A stretch of 64,000 nucleotides of DNA from Mycobacteriales bacterium. Its GTDB lineage: Bacteria > Actinomycetota > Actinomycetes > DATLTS01. This document shows, piece after piece, positions 1 to 8,246 of the stretch (the first letter of the stretch is position 1; every line of letters starts with the position of its first letter). The translations under genes were made by a program, and so were the position numbers. The stretch is from positions 18,507 through 82,506 of the forward strand of contig DATLTS010000035.1 in NCBI GenBank assembly GCA_035533475.1, in the 5' to 3' direction. Under the pieces are notes generated by a model, which was not told where the DNA came from, did not search any database, and saw only the letters and a list, made by a program, of their open reading frames with translations.

Positions 1-579
1 GAGCCCGTGCTCGGCAAGCGCCGCTTCGGTCGCCGGGGTCGTCAAGCCCGGTTCGAGCACCGCTAGACAGGACGTCCGGTCGACCTCGACCACCCGGTCC
101 AGCCGTCGCAGGTCTAGGGCGATGACCGCCGGGAACCGGCCGGCGAAGGCTTCGACGCCACCGACCACGCTGGTCCCGCCGCCGAACGGCACCACGGCGA
201 CGCCGGCCTCGGCGCAGGCCGCGAGCACGCTCTCGACCTCGTCCCCGGTCGCGGGCGTGACGACGGCGTCCGGCACTGCCGCCGGACTCCCGGAACGGCG
301 ACGGACCAGGTCGAGGTAGCTCAACCCGCCGCTGTGTCGAAGCCTGGTCTCGGGGTCGGTCAGCAGCGCCGTGGCGCCGACCAACTCCTCCAGCCGGGAT
401 CGGAACACCGCGGAAAGCCGGGCGGGTGGAACGGGAACGGCGTGCAGGGCGGCGCTCGGTCGGGAGCCGGGGTCAACGGGACCGAGTTCCGCGCGGAGAA
501 AGGACCACGCGTCCCGGGACAGCTGCGGCCGGTGCGTCCCCCAAGCCGCCCAATCCGGTAGCGGGGCGACTGGCTGCAT
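1..579 (-). CDS. FAD-linked oxidase, alkylglycerone-phosphate-synthase-like (N-terminal part)
   Basis: The frame stays open from an ATG at 579 to the window edge, giving the first 193 residues; the rest lies outside. The visible part holds the PP-loop FAD-binding motif VPFGGGTSVVGGV, typical of PCMH/FAD_binding_4 flavoproteins such as alkyldihydroxyacetonephosphate synthase and D-lactate dehydrogenases. It diverges from a TetR gene and glpD, with only 16 bp between its start and the TetR start. The same trio occurs in Mycobacterium as Rv2251, Rv2250c and Rv2249c. A role in glycerophosphate or ether-lipid metabolism is inferred from this context. A second gene of the same family lies at 6076-7665. 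The substrate cannot be told from the sequence. Confidence 0.85.
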   Translation of the reverse strand, partial: MQPVAPLPDWAAWGTHRPQLSRDAWSFLRAELGPVDPGSRPSAALHAVPVPPARLSAVFRSRLEELVGATALLTDPETRLRHSGGLSYLDLVRRRSGSPAAVPDAVVTPATGDEVESVLAACAEAGVAVVPFGGGTSVVGGVEAFAGRFPAVIALDLRRLDRVVEVDRTSCLAVLEPGLTTPATEAALAEHGL

Positions 580-595
580 TGGTACAGTGTGACAT

Positions 596-1201
596 ATGAC
601 GTCCATCAGTCACATCCCGGAGCCACTCCTCGATGCGGCGCGCGACTGCATGCTGGCGGTCGGGATCCGCCGGACGACGCTTACCGACATCGCCCGCCGG
701 GCGGGGGTGAGCCGCATGACCGTCTACCGGAAGGTCGATGACGTCGACACCCTGCTGCTCGCCGTGGTGACCCGCGAGTTCAGCGCCCTGGTGCTGGCGG
801 CGGAGGCGGCCGCTCGGGAGCTGCCAACGGCCCGGGAACGGTTGGTCGCCACCGCGGCCCGGGTCATCGCCCGGTTGCCGGCCGAGCCCCTGTTCCGCCG
901 GGTCGTGGACGTCGACCCGGAACTGTTCCTGCCCTACGTCACCGAGCGGTTCGGGTCGACGCAGCGGATCGCGCAGGGTCATGTCCGCCGGTTGCTGCAC
1001 GAGGGGTTGGTCGACGGCAGCGTCGCCGGCTGCGATCCCGAATCCCGGGCCTGGACCGTCGTTGTCGCGCTCACCGCCTTCGCACTCAGTCGGCCGCTAC
1101 TCGAGCGGGCGATGGGGGAGGCGGTCGTTGAAGAGGAAGTTCGTCAAATGCTCGATCGGTGGCTTTCCCCGGCGACGCCGGAGCGGCGGCCGCGCCGATG
1201 A
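596..1201 (+). CDS. TetR/AcrR family transcriptional regulator
   Basis: A 201-residue protein with an N-terminal TetR helix-turn-helix: TLTDIARRAGVSRMTVYRKV sits at about residues 28-47. The remaining ~145 residues form a helical ligand-binding domain whose ligand cannot be predicted. The ATG at 596 is 16 bp from the divergent flavoprotein start, so one operator in 580-595 could control both directions. The stop overlaps the glpD start in an ATGA, so the two are probably translationally coupled. The matching gene in Mycobacterium tuberculosis is Rv2250c. It probably senses an acyl or glycerophosphate-related ligand, but that rests on context only. Confidence 0.9.
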   Translation: MTSISHIPEPLLDAARDCMLAVGIRRTTLTDIARRAGVSRMTVYRKVDDVDTLLLAVVTREFSALVLAAEAAARELPTARERLVATAARVIARLPAEPLFRRVVDVDPELFLPYVTERFGSTQRIAQGHVRRLLHEGLVDGSVAGCDPESRAWTVVVALTAFALSRPLLERAMGEAVVEEEVRQMLDRWLSPATPERRPRR

Positions 1202-2748
1202 CCGCGACGCTCTCCGCCGCTACCCGGGCCCGCGACCTCGTCGATCTCGCGGAAGGTCCGGCGATCGACGTGCTGGTCATCGGCGGTGGAATCACGGGGG
1301 TCGGTGTCGCGCTCGATGCCGCCGCCCGCGGCCTGTCGGTGGTGCTCGTAGAGCGACGCGACCTGGCCTTCGGTACGAGCAGGTGGAGTTCGAAGCTGGT
1401 CCACGGTGGCCTGCGCTACCTGGCCTCCGGCCAGTTGGGCGTTGCCTACGAGTCGGCTCGGGAACGCCATGCCCTGATGACCGCGATCGCGCCGCATCTG
1501 GTCCGGCCGCTGGCGTTCGTCGTGCCGCTGAACGCCGACCTCGACCGGGTCGGCGGCGCGCTGGCCCGGGCCGGTCTCGTCGTCGGAGAAGGGCTGCGGG
1601 CCGCCGCACGCACCCCTACCTCGGTCCTGCCGCGATTCCGACGGATCAGCGACCGCGAGGCGCGCGCCCTAGTGCCGCGTCTCGGACCGACCCGGGGGGC
1701 CCTCGTGCACTGGGACGGCCAGCTGATCGACGACGCCCGGCTGGTGATCGCGGTCGCGAGGACCGCCGCGGCACACGGCGCGCGCATCCTCACCCGCACC
1801 CTCGCGGTCTCGGTCGACAGCCGCGGCGCGGACCTGCGCGACGAGATGACCGGGGAGTCGCTGCGGATCGGGGCGCGGCAGGTCGTCGTGGCCACCGGGG
1901 TTTTCGCCGGTGAACTCGTCGAGACGGTGAAGCTGCGGCCGAGTCGGGGGACCCATCTCGTGGTCCGGGCCAGCGCCCTGGGTGACCCGCAGGGGGCGCT
2001 CAATGTCATCGTCCCCGGAACGAACAACCGCTGGGTTTTCGCCCTGCCCCAGCCGGACCCATATCTCGCGGGGGCCGACACCGTGCTCGTCGGACTCACC
2101 GACGATCCGATTGACGGGCTACCCACCGAGATCCCCGAAGCTGGGCCGAACGACGAGACCTTCCTGCTTCGTGTGCTGTCTGCTGCGCTAGATCGGGAGG
2201 TGCGCCCGGACGATGTGGTCGGTCGATTCTCGGGACTGCGACCGCTCGTGGCGGGCGGATCGTCGGCCACCGCAGACCTGTCCCGACGGCACGCCTTGGT
2301 CCGCGACCCCGGCACCGATGCCCTCGCCCTGGTCGGGGGCAAGCTCACGACCTACCGGGCGATGGCGGAACAGGCGGTCGATGCGGTCGTCGCCCGGCTC
2401 GGCAGGGGTGGCCCGAGCCGAACCCGACATATCCCACTCGTTGGCGCCGCGCCCCGCGCCCGGCTGGCCACGATCCGGGCCCCGGAGCGCCTGGTTCGCC
2501 GCTATGGCGTCGAGGCGGAGGAACTCGTTCGGCTGGCCGATGGCCGCCCTGAACTCCTGTCCCCGGTCGCGCCAGGGCTGGCCGTGCTCGGCGTGGAGTT
2601 CGTGTTCGGAGTCCGGCACGAGGGGGCCATGCTCGTCGAGGATCTGCTCGAGCGCCGTACCCGGCTCGGGCTGGTCCGATCGGCTGCTGAGTCGGCGCGC
2701 GATGCGGCTGCCGAGGCGCTTGCCGAGCTGTCGACCACGCCCGCCTGA
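1198..2748 (+). CDS. glpD: Aerobic glycerol-3-phosphate dehydrogenase
   Basis: FAD-dependent enzyme oxidising sn-glycerol 3-phosphate to dihydroxyacetone phosphate and passing electrons to the respiratory quinone pool at the membrane. The 516-residue protein starts with the dinucleotide-binding motif VIGGGITGVG at about residues 27-36. The family signature SSKLVHGGLRYL is at about 64-75, and the late FAD-contacting block LALVGGKLTTYRAMAE is near residue 380. A C-terminal helical DAO_C domain follows. I chose the ATG at 1198 because it overlaps the TetR stop (ATGA) and gives a normal N-terminus just ahead of the FAD motif; an in-frame start at 1159 would run into the TetR gene. The product, dihydroxyacetone phosphate, is the precursor used by alkylglycerone-phosphate chemistry, which fits the divergent flavoprotein. 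Confidence 0.95.
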   Translation: MTATLSAATRARDLVDLAEGPAIDVLVIGGGITGVGVALDAAARGLSVVLVERRDLAFGTSRWSSKLVHGGLRYLASGQLGVAYESARERHALMTAIAPHLVRPLAFVVPLNADLDRVGGALARAGLVVGEGLRAAARTPTSVLPRFRRISDREARALVPRLGPTRGALVHWDGQLIDDARLVIAVARTAAAHGARILTRTLAVSVDSRGADLRDEMTGESLRIGARQVVVATGVFAGELVETVKLRPSRGTHLVVRASALGDPQGALNVIVPGTNNRWVFALPQPDPYLAGADTVLVGLTDDPIDGLPTEIPEAGPNDETFLLRVLSAALDREVRPDDVVGRFSGLRPLVAGGSSATADLSRRHALVRDPGTDALALVGGKLTTYRAMAEQAVDAVVARLGRGGPSRTRHIPLVGAAPRARLATIRAPERLVRRYGVEAEELVRLADGRPELLSPVAPGLAVLGVEFVFGVRHEGAMLVEDLLERRTRLGLVRSAAESARDAAAEALAELSTTPA

Positions 2749-2797
2749 CCAACGCCCTACGCCGGTCAGAGGGCGCTTGCGCAGACCGGGACAATAC

Positions 2798-2816
2798 GCG
2801 TTACCCTAGGTAACAC
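2798..2816. promoter_or_regulatory. Palindromic operator upstream of acyl-CoA dehydrogenase
   Basis: GTTACC at 2800-2805 and GGTAAC at 2809-2814 are perfect inverted arms around CTA. One further base on each side fits a loose extension (GCGTTACC / GGTAACAC, 7 of 8). It lies about 50 bp upstream of the acyl-CoA dehydrogenase start at 2867, in the only AT-richer patch of the intergenic region. Such short-spacer palindromes are typical TetR-family operators, and the gene after the dehydrogenase is a TetR regulator. The pairing of regulator and site is inference. Confidence 0.6.
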
Positions 2817-2866
2817 CATTGGACGCGACCCGGAGCGAAGTGCGGGTACCGACCCGAGGAGCCCAG

Positions 2867-4084
2867 ATGGCCGACTTCTCCCTCGCCCTCACCGACGATC
2901 AACGCACCGTGCAGGACTGGGTGCACGAATTCGCGGTCGACGTCATACGGCCGGCGGCTGCCGAGTGGGACGAGCGTGAGGAAACGCCCTGGCCGATCAT
3001 CCAGGAGGCGGCAAAGGTCGGGCTCTACTCCTTGGACTTCTTCGGTCAGCAGTGGTTCGACGAGAGCGGAATCTCGATCGCCTTGGTCATGGAGGAGTTG
3101 TTCTGGGGTGATGCCGGGATCGGCCTGTCCATCGTCGGCACCACCCTGGCCGCGGCGGGTGCACTGGCGAACGGGACCGAGGAGCAGGTCGGCGAGTGGG
3201 TGCCGCAGATGTTCGGCACGCCGGACGACGTCAAAGTCGCCGCGTTCTGTGTCTCTGAGCCCGATGCCGGCTCGGATGTGGGGTCGATGAAGACCCGGGC
3301 CGTCTACGACGAGGCACATGACGAGTGGGTCCTCAACGGCACCAAGACCTGGGCCACGAACGGTGGCATCGCCAACGTCCACGTCGTGGTCGCGGCGGTC
3401 GACCCCAGCCTCGGCTCGCGCGGTCAGGCGAGCTTCATCGTCCCGCCCGGCACGATCGGCCTCGCGCAGGGCCAGAAGTTCAGAAAGCATGGGATCCGCG
3501 CGTCGCACACGGCCGAGGTCGTGCTCACCGACTGCCGGGTGCCGGGGTCGTGCCTGCTCGGGGGCAAGGAGCAGCTCGACGCGCGGCTCGCCCGGGCGCG
3601 GGAGGGGACGAGCACCGGGCGCTCGCAGGCCGCGATGGCGACGTTCGAGGCGTCGCGGCCTGCGGTTGGCGCGCAAGCGGTCGGCGTGGCGCGAGCCGCC
3701 TACGAGTTCGCCCTGGACTACGCGAAGCTGCGCATCCAGTTCGGTCGCCCGATCATCGACAACCAGGGCGTGGCGTTCACCCTGGCGGACATGAAGACCC
3801 GGATCGATGCCGCCCGGCTACTCGTCTGGCGGGCCGCTTGGATGGGCCGGAACGGCAAGGAATTCACCAACGCCGAGGGCTCCATGTCGAAGCTGTTCGC
3901 CGGCGAGACCGCGGTTTGGGTGACCGAGCGGGCGATCCAGATCCTCGGCGGCAACGGCTACACCCGCGACTACCCGGTAGAGCGGATGGCGCGGGACGCC
4001 AAGATCTTTACGATCTTCGAGGGAACGTCGGAGATCCAGCGGTTGATCATCAGCCGGGCCATCTCCGGCTTGCCGATCCGCTGA
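2867..4084 (+). CDS. Acyl-CoA dehydrogenase
   Basis: FAD-dependent alpha,beta-dehydrogenation of an acyl-CoA, the first step of beta-oxidation. The 405 residues match the family length. An N-terminal helical domain is followed by the middle beta domain with [19 protein letters not shown] and then the C-terminal helical domain. The terminal block [14 protein letters not shown] carries the glutamate that is the usual catalytic base in medium-chain enzymes. [16 protein letters not shown], the conserved flavin-contact segment, is present. I chose the ATG at 2867 because a GAGGAG ribosome site precedes it; a longer in-frame start at 2819 would read through the operator region. A TetR gene follows after 17 bp and is probably its regulator. 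Chain-length preference is not visible. Confidence 0.95.
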   Translation: MADFSLALTDDQRTVQDWVHEFAVDVIRPAAAEWDEREETPWPIIQEAAKVGLYSLDFFGQQWFDESGISIALVMEELFWGDAGIGLSIVGTTLAAAGALANGTEEQVGEWVPQMFGTPDDVKVAAFCVSEPDAGSDVGSMKTRAVYDEAHDEWVLNGTKTWATNGGIANVHVVVAAVDPSLGSRGQASFIVPPGTIGLAQGQKFRKHGIRASHTAEVVLTDCRVPGSCLLGGKEQLDARLARAREGTSTGRSQAAMATFEASRPAVGAQAVGVARAAYEFALDYAKLRIQFGRPIIDNQGVAFTLADMKTRIDAARLLVWRAAWMGRNGKEFTNAEGSMSKLFAGETAVWVTERAIQILGGNGYTRDYPVERMARDAKIFTIFEGTSEIQRLIISRAISGLPIR

Positions 4085-4101
4085 CGTTCCGGCCTCCGCC
4101 G

Positions 4102-4752
4102 ATGTCTTCGACCGCGGGCCCCCAGGGGCTGGGTGTGCCCAGGCGGAACCCCGATCGCCGGCGGGCGCTGCTCGAGGCGGCTGACCGGGCGATCCTGCGC
4201 GACGGGCCGGACACGTCGATGAGCGTCATCGCCGCCGAGGCCGGTGTCACCAAACCCATCCTGTATCGGCACTTCGGGGACAAGGGCGGGCTGTATCGGG
4301 CGCTCGCCGAACGGCATACCGACGAGGTCTTGGCCGAGATCCGGGACGCGCTGGGCGCGCCCGGTGACCTGCGCCGGCGGGTGACGGCGGCCGTCGACCG
4401 GTACCTCGCCCTGATCGAAGCGCGTCCGACGCTGTACCGATTCCTGCTACAGCGGGCGACCGTCGAGGATCCCGGCGTCGCCAGCGATCTCGGCTTGTTC
4501 GTGCGCCGGCTCGGTGACGAACTCGGTAGCGCGATCGTCGCAGAACGCCGGCTCCGCGGTTCGGCCGCGGTCCGCGGCCGAACCTGGGGACACGCGATGG
4601 TCGGGATGGTCCAGGCGGCCGGCGACTGGTGGCTGGAGGAGCGACCCTGTGGACGGCGGGTCCTGGTCGGCAACGTCGTCGACCTGCTCTTCGGCGCGTT
4701 TCCCCCCGGACCGGGCCCGGCCGGGCGCGGGGCTTCCCCGCGGGCCGGCTAG
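4102..4752 (+). CDS. TetR/AcrR family transcriptional regulator
   Basis: A 216-residue TetR protein. The DNA-binding region includes SVIAAEAGVTKPILYRHFGDKGGL at about residues 36-59, and the C-terminal ligand domain ends with a proline- and glycine-rich tail. The start is the ATG at 4102, 17 bp after the acyl-CoA dehydrogenase stop, so the two are likely co-transcribed. The palindrome at 2798-2816 upstream of the dehydrogenase is its probable operator, and an acyl-CoA its probable effector; both are inferred from layout. Its last bases overlap the end of the convergent DUF3099 gene by 4 bp. Confidence 0.88.
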   Translation: MSSTAGPQGLGVPRRNPDRRRALLEAADRAILRDGPDTSMSVIAAEAGVTKPILYRHFGDKGGLYRALAERHTDEVLAEIRDALGAPGDLRRRVTAAVDRYLALIEARPTLYRFLLQRATVEDPGVASDLGLFVRRLGDELGSAIVAERRLRGSAAVRGRTWGHAMVGMVQAAGDWWLEERPCGRRVLVGNVVDLLFGAFPPGPGPAGRGASPRAG

Positions 4753-5105
4753 GCCAGATCCGGCGGCTCCCGTTCGGCTGTTGCGGGGGTCGAACCCCGG
4801 CCCGGTTCGAGTTCCGGGCGCGGCGTCGGCGTGAACGCCATCGGGGTCCCGCGCTTGCGCTGTGGTCCGGCGTTGGCCACGACAACGGCGACCCAAGGCA
4901 AGACCATGGCCAGCGCCGAGGAGAGCACGCGAACCCCGGTGGCGCCGGGCAGCACCTCGTAGAGCGCGATCGCGAGCACGAAGCAGACCACCCGCACCGC
5001 CATGGTCCACAGGTAGCGGCGCTGCCGTGCGGCGAGTTCGTCGCGTGGGCTTTCCGGGGCGGTCGTGACGAGGAACGCATCCCGGTCCCGGCTCCGTTGC
5101 GTCAC
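4749..5105 (-). CDS. DUF3099 family membrane protein
   Basis: A 118-residue protein of the actinobacterial DUF3099 family. The N-terminus is charged and about 30 residues long. Two hydrophobic helices follow, MAVRVVCFVLAIALYEVLP and the VLSSALAMVLPWVAVVVANAG region (roughly residues 33-75), and the tail is hydrophilic and proline-rich. The GTG at 5105 is preferred because GAGGAGG lies just upstream on this strand; longer in-frame starts would extend into a GC-rich repeat region. It is convergent with the TetR gene (4-bp overlap). The function of DUF3099 is unknown to me. Confidence 0.8.
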   Translation of the reverse strand: MTQRSRDRDAFLVTTAPESPRDELAARQRRYLWTMAVRVVCFVLAIALYEVLPGATGVRVLSSALAMVLPWVAVVVANAGPQRKRGTPMAFTPTPRPELEPGRGSTPATAEREPPDLA

Positions 5106-5227
5106 AGCAGCCTCCTCGGGGCCCGGCCCCCAGCATCCTCCGCCGACCCACGGCCCGGCGGCCGGGTTCGACCCCGGGTGGCCGCTGGGGGCCGGTCGGG
5201 GGCCGGTCGGGGTTGGCCGCTGGGCGC

Positions 5228-5296
5228 CGAGTGTGCAATTTCCGACACGGGCCCACGCTTGACCGCCGGCAAGAGGCGTCGGAAATTGCACACTCG
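5228..5296. repeat. Perfect 19-bp inverted repeat, intergenic
   Basis: Bases 5228-5246 (CGAGTGTGCAATTTCCGAC) and 5278-5296 are exact reverse complements, separated by 31 bp. The arms are much more AT-rich than their surroundings. The site lies between the DUF3099 gene (leftward) and the CBS-domain gene (rightward). It has no run of T after it and is not at a gene end, so an operator, a small dispersed repeat or a MITE remnant fits better than a terminator. Confidence 0.75.
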
Positions 5297-5371
5297 CGGC
5301 TGGTCACGCCGTATCGAGGGGTTCGCGGCGGGCGTTAGGCTGTGCGGAGCCCCGCGCAAAGGAGCCTTCCG

Positions 5372-5830
5372 GTGTACATCGCCGAAATCATGACGAAGGC
5401 CAGCGTGTCCGAATCACCCTCGGACTCGCTCAAGGCCGCCGCCGCTCGGATGTGGTCGCAGCAGACCGGATCCCTGCTCGTCATGGACGGTGACGATCTG
5501 GTCGGCATCATCACGGAGCGGGACATCATGAAAGCAGTCGCCCAAGGGACCGACGTCGACTCCACCCCGGTCAGCTCGATCATGACGACCGGGGTGCTCA
5601 CGGTCGCGCCGGACAGCTCGCTGCACGAGGCGGCCCGGCTGATGGCGCTGCGCTGGATCCGGCACCTGCCGGTCCTCGACAACGGAGCCGTGGTCGGCAT
5701 GGTGAGCCAGCGCGACCTCGTCGGGGTCTTCGCCGCCCTGAGCAAGGACCCCGAGGCCGCCGGCCTGGCGACCGACGAGCTAGTCCGTGAGCGTCGGTTG
5801 GCCCGGATCGAGCACGGTGACCTCGACTGA
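5372..5830 (+). CDS. CBS-domain protein (tandem CBS pair)
   Basis: A 152-residue stand-alone Bateman module. CBS1 covers about residues 3-60 (IAEIMTKASVSESP ... DDLVGIITERDIMKAV) and CBS2 about 68-125 (VSSIMTTGVLTVAPD ... GAVVGMVSQRDLVGVF). Such proteins bind adenine nucleotides and act as energy or redox-state sensors on partner proteins. The GTG at 5372 is chosen because AAAGGAG at 5358-5364 sits at proper distance. The next gene starts inside its 3' end, suggesting co-expression. The partner is unknown. Confidence 0.9.
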   Translation: MYIAEIMTKASVSESPSDSLKAAAARMWSQQTGSLLVMDGDDLVGIITERDIMKAVAQGTDVDSTPVSSIMTTGVLTVAPDSSLHEAARLMALRWIRHLPVLDNGAVVGMVSQRDLVGVFAALSKDPEAAGLATDELVRERRLARIEHGDLD

Positions 5831-6038
5831 GCTGACGCCGACGCCGACACCCACGCCCACGCCCACGCCGGCACCTACGCCTACGCCCACGCCGACACCC
5901 ACGCCCAGGTCGGCCCCGGAGCCCCCGGTCCTGCCGGTCGGCGCCGCCGAGGACAGCGACGAGTCCTGGGGCGATCGGCCGGACGACGAGGTGACCCGGC
6001 TCACCGCGGACCGTCCGCCGCACCACGACAGACCTTGA
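5787..6038 (+). CDS. Small Thr-Pro repeat protein with conserved-looking acidic tail
   Basis: A frame of up to 83 residues starts at a GTG at 5787 inside the CBS gene; a second GTG at 5817 would give about 73 residues. It contains 12 six-base units read as Thr-Pro repeats (about residues 17-40). The tail, EDSDESWGDRPDDEVTRL followed by DRPPHH, resembles C-termini of short actinobacterial proteins that end in a D-x-x-x-RPPHH pattern. That tail is the main reason to believe the frame is real. No signal peptide or membrane helix is visible. The antisense reading is a Gly-Val repeat and is not credible. Function unknown. Confidence 0.5.
   Translation: MSVGWPGSSTVTSTELTPTPTPTPTPTPAPTPTPTPTPTPRSAPEPPVLPVGAAEDSDESWGDRPDDEVTRLTADRPPHHDRP
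5835..5906. repeat. Degenerate hexanucleotide tandem repeat (ACGCCS)n
   Basis: Twelve consecutive 6-bp units of the type ACGCCC, ACGCCG or ACACCC, with one variant GCACCT. Within it an 18-bp block at 5841-5858 recurs exactly at 5889-5906. In the plus frame the units encode Thr-Pro pairs of the small protein at 5787-6038. The array can change length by slippage in whole codon pairs without breaking the frame. Confidence 0.85.
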
Positions 6039-6075
6039 CCCGTAGCGCGACGACCGGAAGGAGCCGAGGGGTGCG

Positions 6076-7665
6076 CTACTGGGAGGGCTTCGCCGCCCCG
6101 AGCCCGAGAACGCCCGGGTTGCACACGCCGGCCGGGTCGAGCACGCCTTTCGCCGCGAGAAGCGCGGCCGCGAACGGTTCCGGGCGCTGCCGGGCGTAGT
6201 GGGAGGCGTGGTCGCGGCCGACCGCGTGGTGGTGGGTGATCGTGCCGCCGCCGCGGAGGATCGCTTCGCTGGCGGCGGATTTGATCTCGGCCCACTGGGC
6301 TAGTTCCGAACCGGGCCGGGTGGGAGCCAGCACGGTGAAGTACGGAGCCGCGCCGTCCGGGTAGACGTGCGTGAGCCGAGTCGTCACCGTGCCGCCACCG
6401 CAGACGCGGGCCAGTGCCTGCCGGGTCTCCTCGAGCACTCCGGCGACGAGAGCGTCGAACCCGGACCAGGGGACCGCAGTCTCGAACGTTTCCGCCAGCG
6501 CCCCAAGTTGGACCAGTTGCTCTCGCAGGTACGGTGCGCGCAGGAACGCCGCCCGCCAATTCGTGCCGGCCGTTCCGCGGGAGCCGGACTCCAGGCAGCG
6601 CAAGCCGTGCGTGCCGAGCAGCTCGCCGGCCTCCGCGGCGGCCGCGTCGACGGTGACCGCGATCGCCTCGAAACCCAGCACGAGCGCCGCTTCCCCGGTG
6701 GTCAAAGCCCCGGTGATCGCGGCCTCCGTCGGGTCGAGCAGGCGGCAGGTCGCGGGCATCAGCCCGGCCTGGACCAGCTCACGGACCGCGCGCGCACCAG
6801 TCGACAGGTCCGGGGCGGCATAGGTCGCCGACCAGCGGTGCGCAGGTCGGGGCTGGACCCGCAGCCAGACCTCGGTGATGACGCCGAGGCTGCCCTCGCT
6901 GCCGAGCAGCCAACGGTCCGGGCTTGGGCCCGCTCCGGATGCCGGCAGCCGGCGGGACTCCCACCAGCCTGCCGGGGTCACCGCCCGCACCGACTCGACG
7001 AGGTCGTCGATGTGGGTGAGCCGGGTGGAGAAATGACCAGCCGCGCGGGTAGCGACCCAGCCGCCGACGGTGGACCGCTCGAAGGACTGCGGGTAGAAGC
7101 GCGCGGTTAGTCCGGCCCGGCCGAGCGCGGCCTCGAGATCCGGCCCGCGCGTGCCGGCTGCGACCCGGGCCGCACGCGACACCGGGTCGATTTCCCGGAC
7201 GCCGGCGAGCCGGGACAGGTCGAGGCTGACTACTCCGGTGAAGCCGTCGCCGACCACCGGCTCCACCCCGCCGACCACGCTCGTGCCGCCCCCGAACGGA
7301 ACGCAGGCGACGCGCTCGGCCGAACACCAGTCGAGGGCTGCCTCGACCTCCGCCTCGTTCGCCGGGTAGAGCACCGCGTCCGGAACCGCGTCGAACTGGC
7401 CGCGCCACCCGCGCACGACATCGCGATATGAACGCCCGATCCCATGCCGGGCCCGATCCTCATCTTCAACGCCAACCGCCCCCAGCCCACGTGCCAGCCG
7501 AGCGCTGACCCGGTCGGGCGGCAACCGGGGCATCGGGGCCGGGGGTTCCGGGTCGCGCAGGGCGAACCCGAGATGTGCCTCGAGGGCCGGCCGGGCCGCG
7601 GTCAGATCCGCGAGGGTGGCGGCGTCGGCGGGTTCTCCCCAGCCCCAGACGCGGTAGCTGGTCAT
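6076..7665 (-). CDS. FAD-binding oxidase, alkylglycerone-phosphate-synthase-like
   Basis: A 529-residue flavoprotein of the AGPS/FAD_binding_4 type. The PP-loop VPFGGGTSVVGGV sits around residue 122-134. Further FAD-contact blocks follow (PQSFERSTVGGWVATRAAG and LLGSEGSLGVITEV). The C-terminal region has TITHHHAVGRDH; in alkylglycerone-phosphate synthase the matching His-rich loop is part of the active site. The family exchanges an acyl for an alkyl group on acyl-DHAP in ether-lipid synthesis, but in actinobacteria the real substrate is mostly unproven. Its start overlaps the stop of the SAF gene (7662-7665). It is the second member of the family here, with 1-579. Confidence 0.9.
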   Translation of the reverse strand: MTSYRVWGWGEPADAATLADLTAARPALEAHLGFALRDPEPPAPMPRLPPDRVSARLARGLGAVGVEDEDRARHGIGRSYRDVVRGWRGQFDAVPDAVLYPANEAEVEAALDWCSAERVACVPFGGGTSVVGGVEPVVGDGFTGVVSLDLSRLAGVREIDPVSRAARVAAGTRGPDLEAALGRAGLTARFYPQSFERSTVGGWVATRAAGHFSTRLTHIDDLVESVRAVTPAGWWESRRLPASGAGPSPDRWLLGSEGSLGVITEVWLRVQPRPAHRWSATYAAPDLSTGARAVRELVQAGLMPATCRLLDPTEAAITGALTTGEAALVLGFEAIAVTVDAAAAEAGELLGTHGLRCLESGSRGTAGTNWRAAFLRAPYLREQLVQLGALAETFETAVPWSGFDALVAGVLEETRQALARVCGGGTVTTRLTHVYPDGAAPYFTVLAPTRPGSELAQWAEIKSAASEAILRGGGTITHHHAVGRDHASHYARQRPEPFAAALLAAKGVLDPAGVCNPGVLGLGAAKPSQ

Positions 7666-8246
7666 TCCAGGACCGCCGAGATCTGGTCCACGGCGGCGGC
7701 GGCGGCGATGGTCAACGCTTCGGCGGGCGTGACGGCGACGACCAGGATCCCGTTCGCCGGGAGCAGGAGGACCGGCACCTGGGCACCTACGACCCGGGCC
7801 GCGGAGCCGTCCGCCCGCGCGGCGATGAGGTCGACCACGTCGCCGACCGTCAGCACCGACGCGTCACCGTCGGCCGATAGGTGGACGGTGGCCGCGACCC
7901 GGCCGGCCGGAACGATGGCCGGCCCGACGAGCGTTTCCCCGGTGATCGGCAGACCGCGCGGGGCGCTCGCGGCCAAGGTGCGGCCGAACAGCGCGGCGCC
8001 CGGGCCGGCCGCACCGTCGGGCACGTCGGCGGCCGGGAGTTGCTCGGCGCGCAGATCGCCGGGGGTGAGCACCGTGCCGGCGGGGAGCTCGCGGGCGGCG
8101 ACGAGAACGGTGACCCCGCCGGGTGGTTGCGCGCGTAGCGCGGAGATGGTCGCCGCCACCGCAAGGGCGGCGAACGCCCCGGCCAAAGGCCGCCGGTGGC
8201 GGAGCAGGAGCCGGCGCACCCGCGGGTCGACCTGCGGGCCGGTCAC
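7662..8246 (-). CDS. SAF-domain protein (CpaB/RcpC-like)
   Basis: A 194-residue protein. A basic N-terminus is followed by one membrane helix at about residues 18-36 (LAGAFAALAVAATISALRA). Next comes an SAF domain, VTVLVAARELPAGTVLTPGDL at about 42-62, and a beta-rich C-terminal part. SAF domains occur in CpaB/RcpC of Flp pili and FlgA, but no other pilus gene is nearby. The GTG at 8246 is preferred because it overlaps the mtnP stop in a GTGA; its own stop overlaps the flavoprotein start. It is therefore the middle gene of a coupled three-gene unit. Its role is unknown. Confidence 0.82.
   Translation of the reverse strand: MTGPQVDPRVRRLLLRHRRPLAGAFAALAVAATISALRAQPPGGVTVLVAARELPAGTVLTPGDLRAEQLPAADVPDGAAGPGAALFGRTLAASAPRGLPITGETLVGPAIVPAGRVAATVHLSADGDASVLTVGDVVDLIAARADGSAARVVGAQVPVLLLPANGILVVAVTPAEALTIAAAAAVDQISAVLE

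Noticed and set aside
5780..6559. Gly-Val repeat protein on the minus strand
   Set aside because: It is the antisense of the Thr-Pro array and of the flavoprotein 3' end; low complexity, no start signal and no conserved end.
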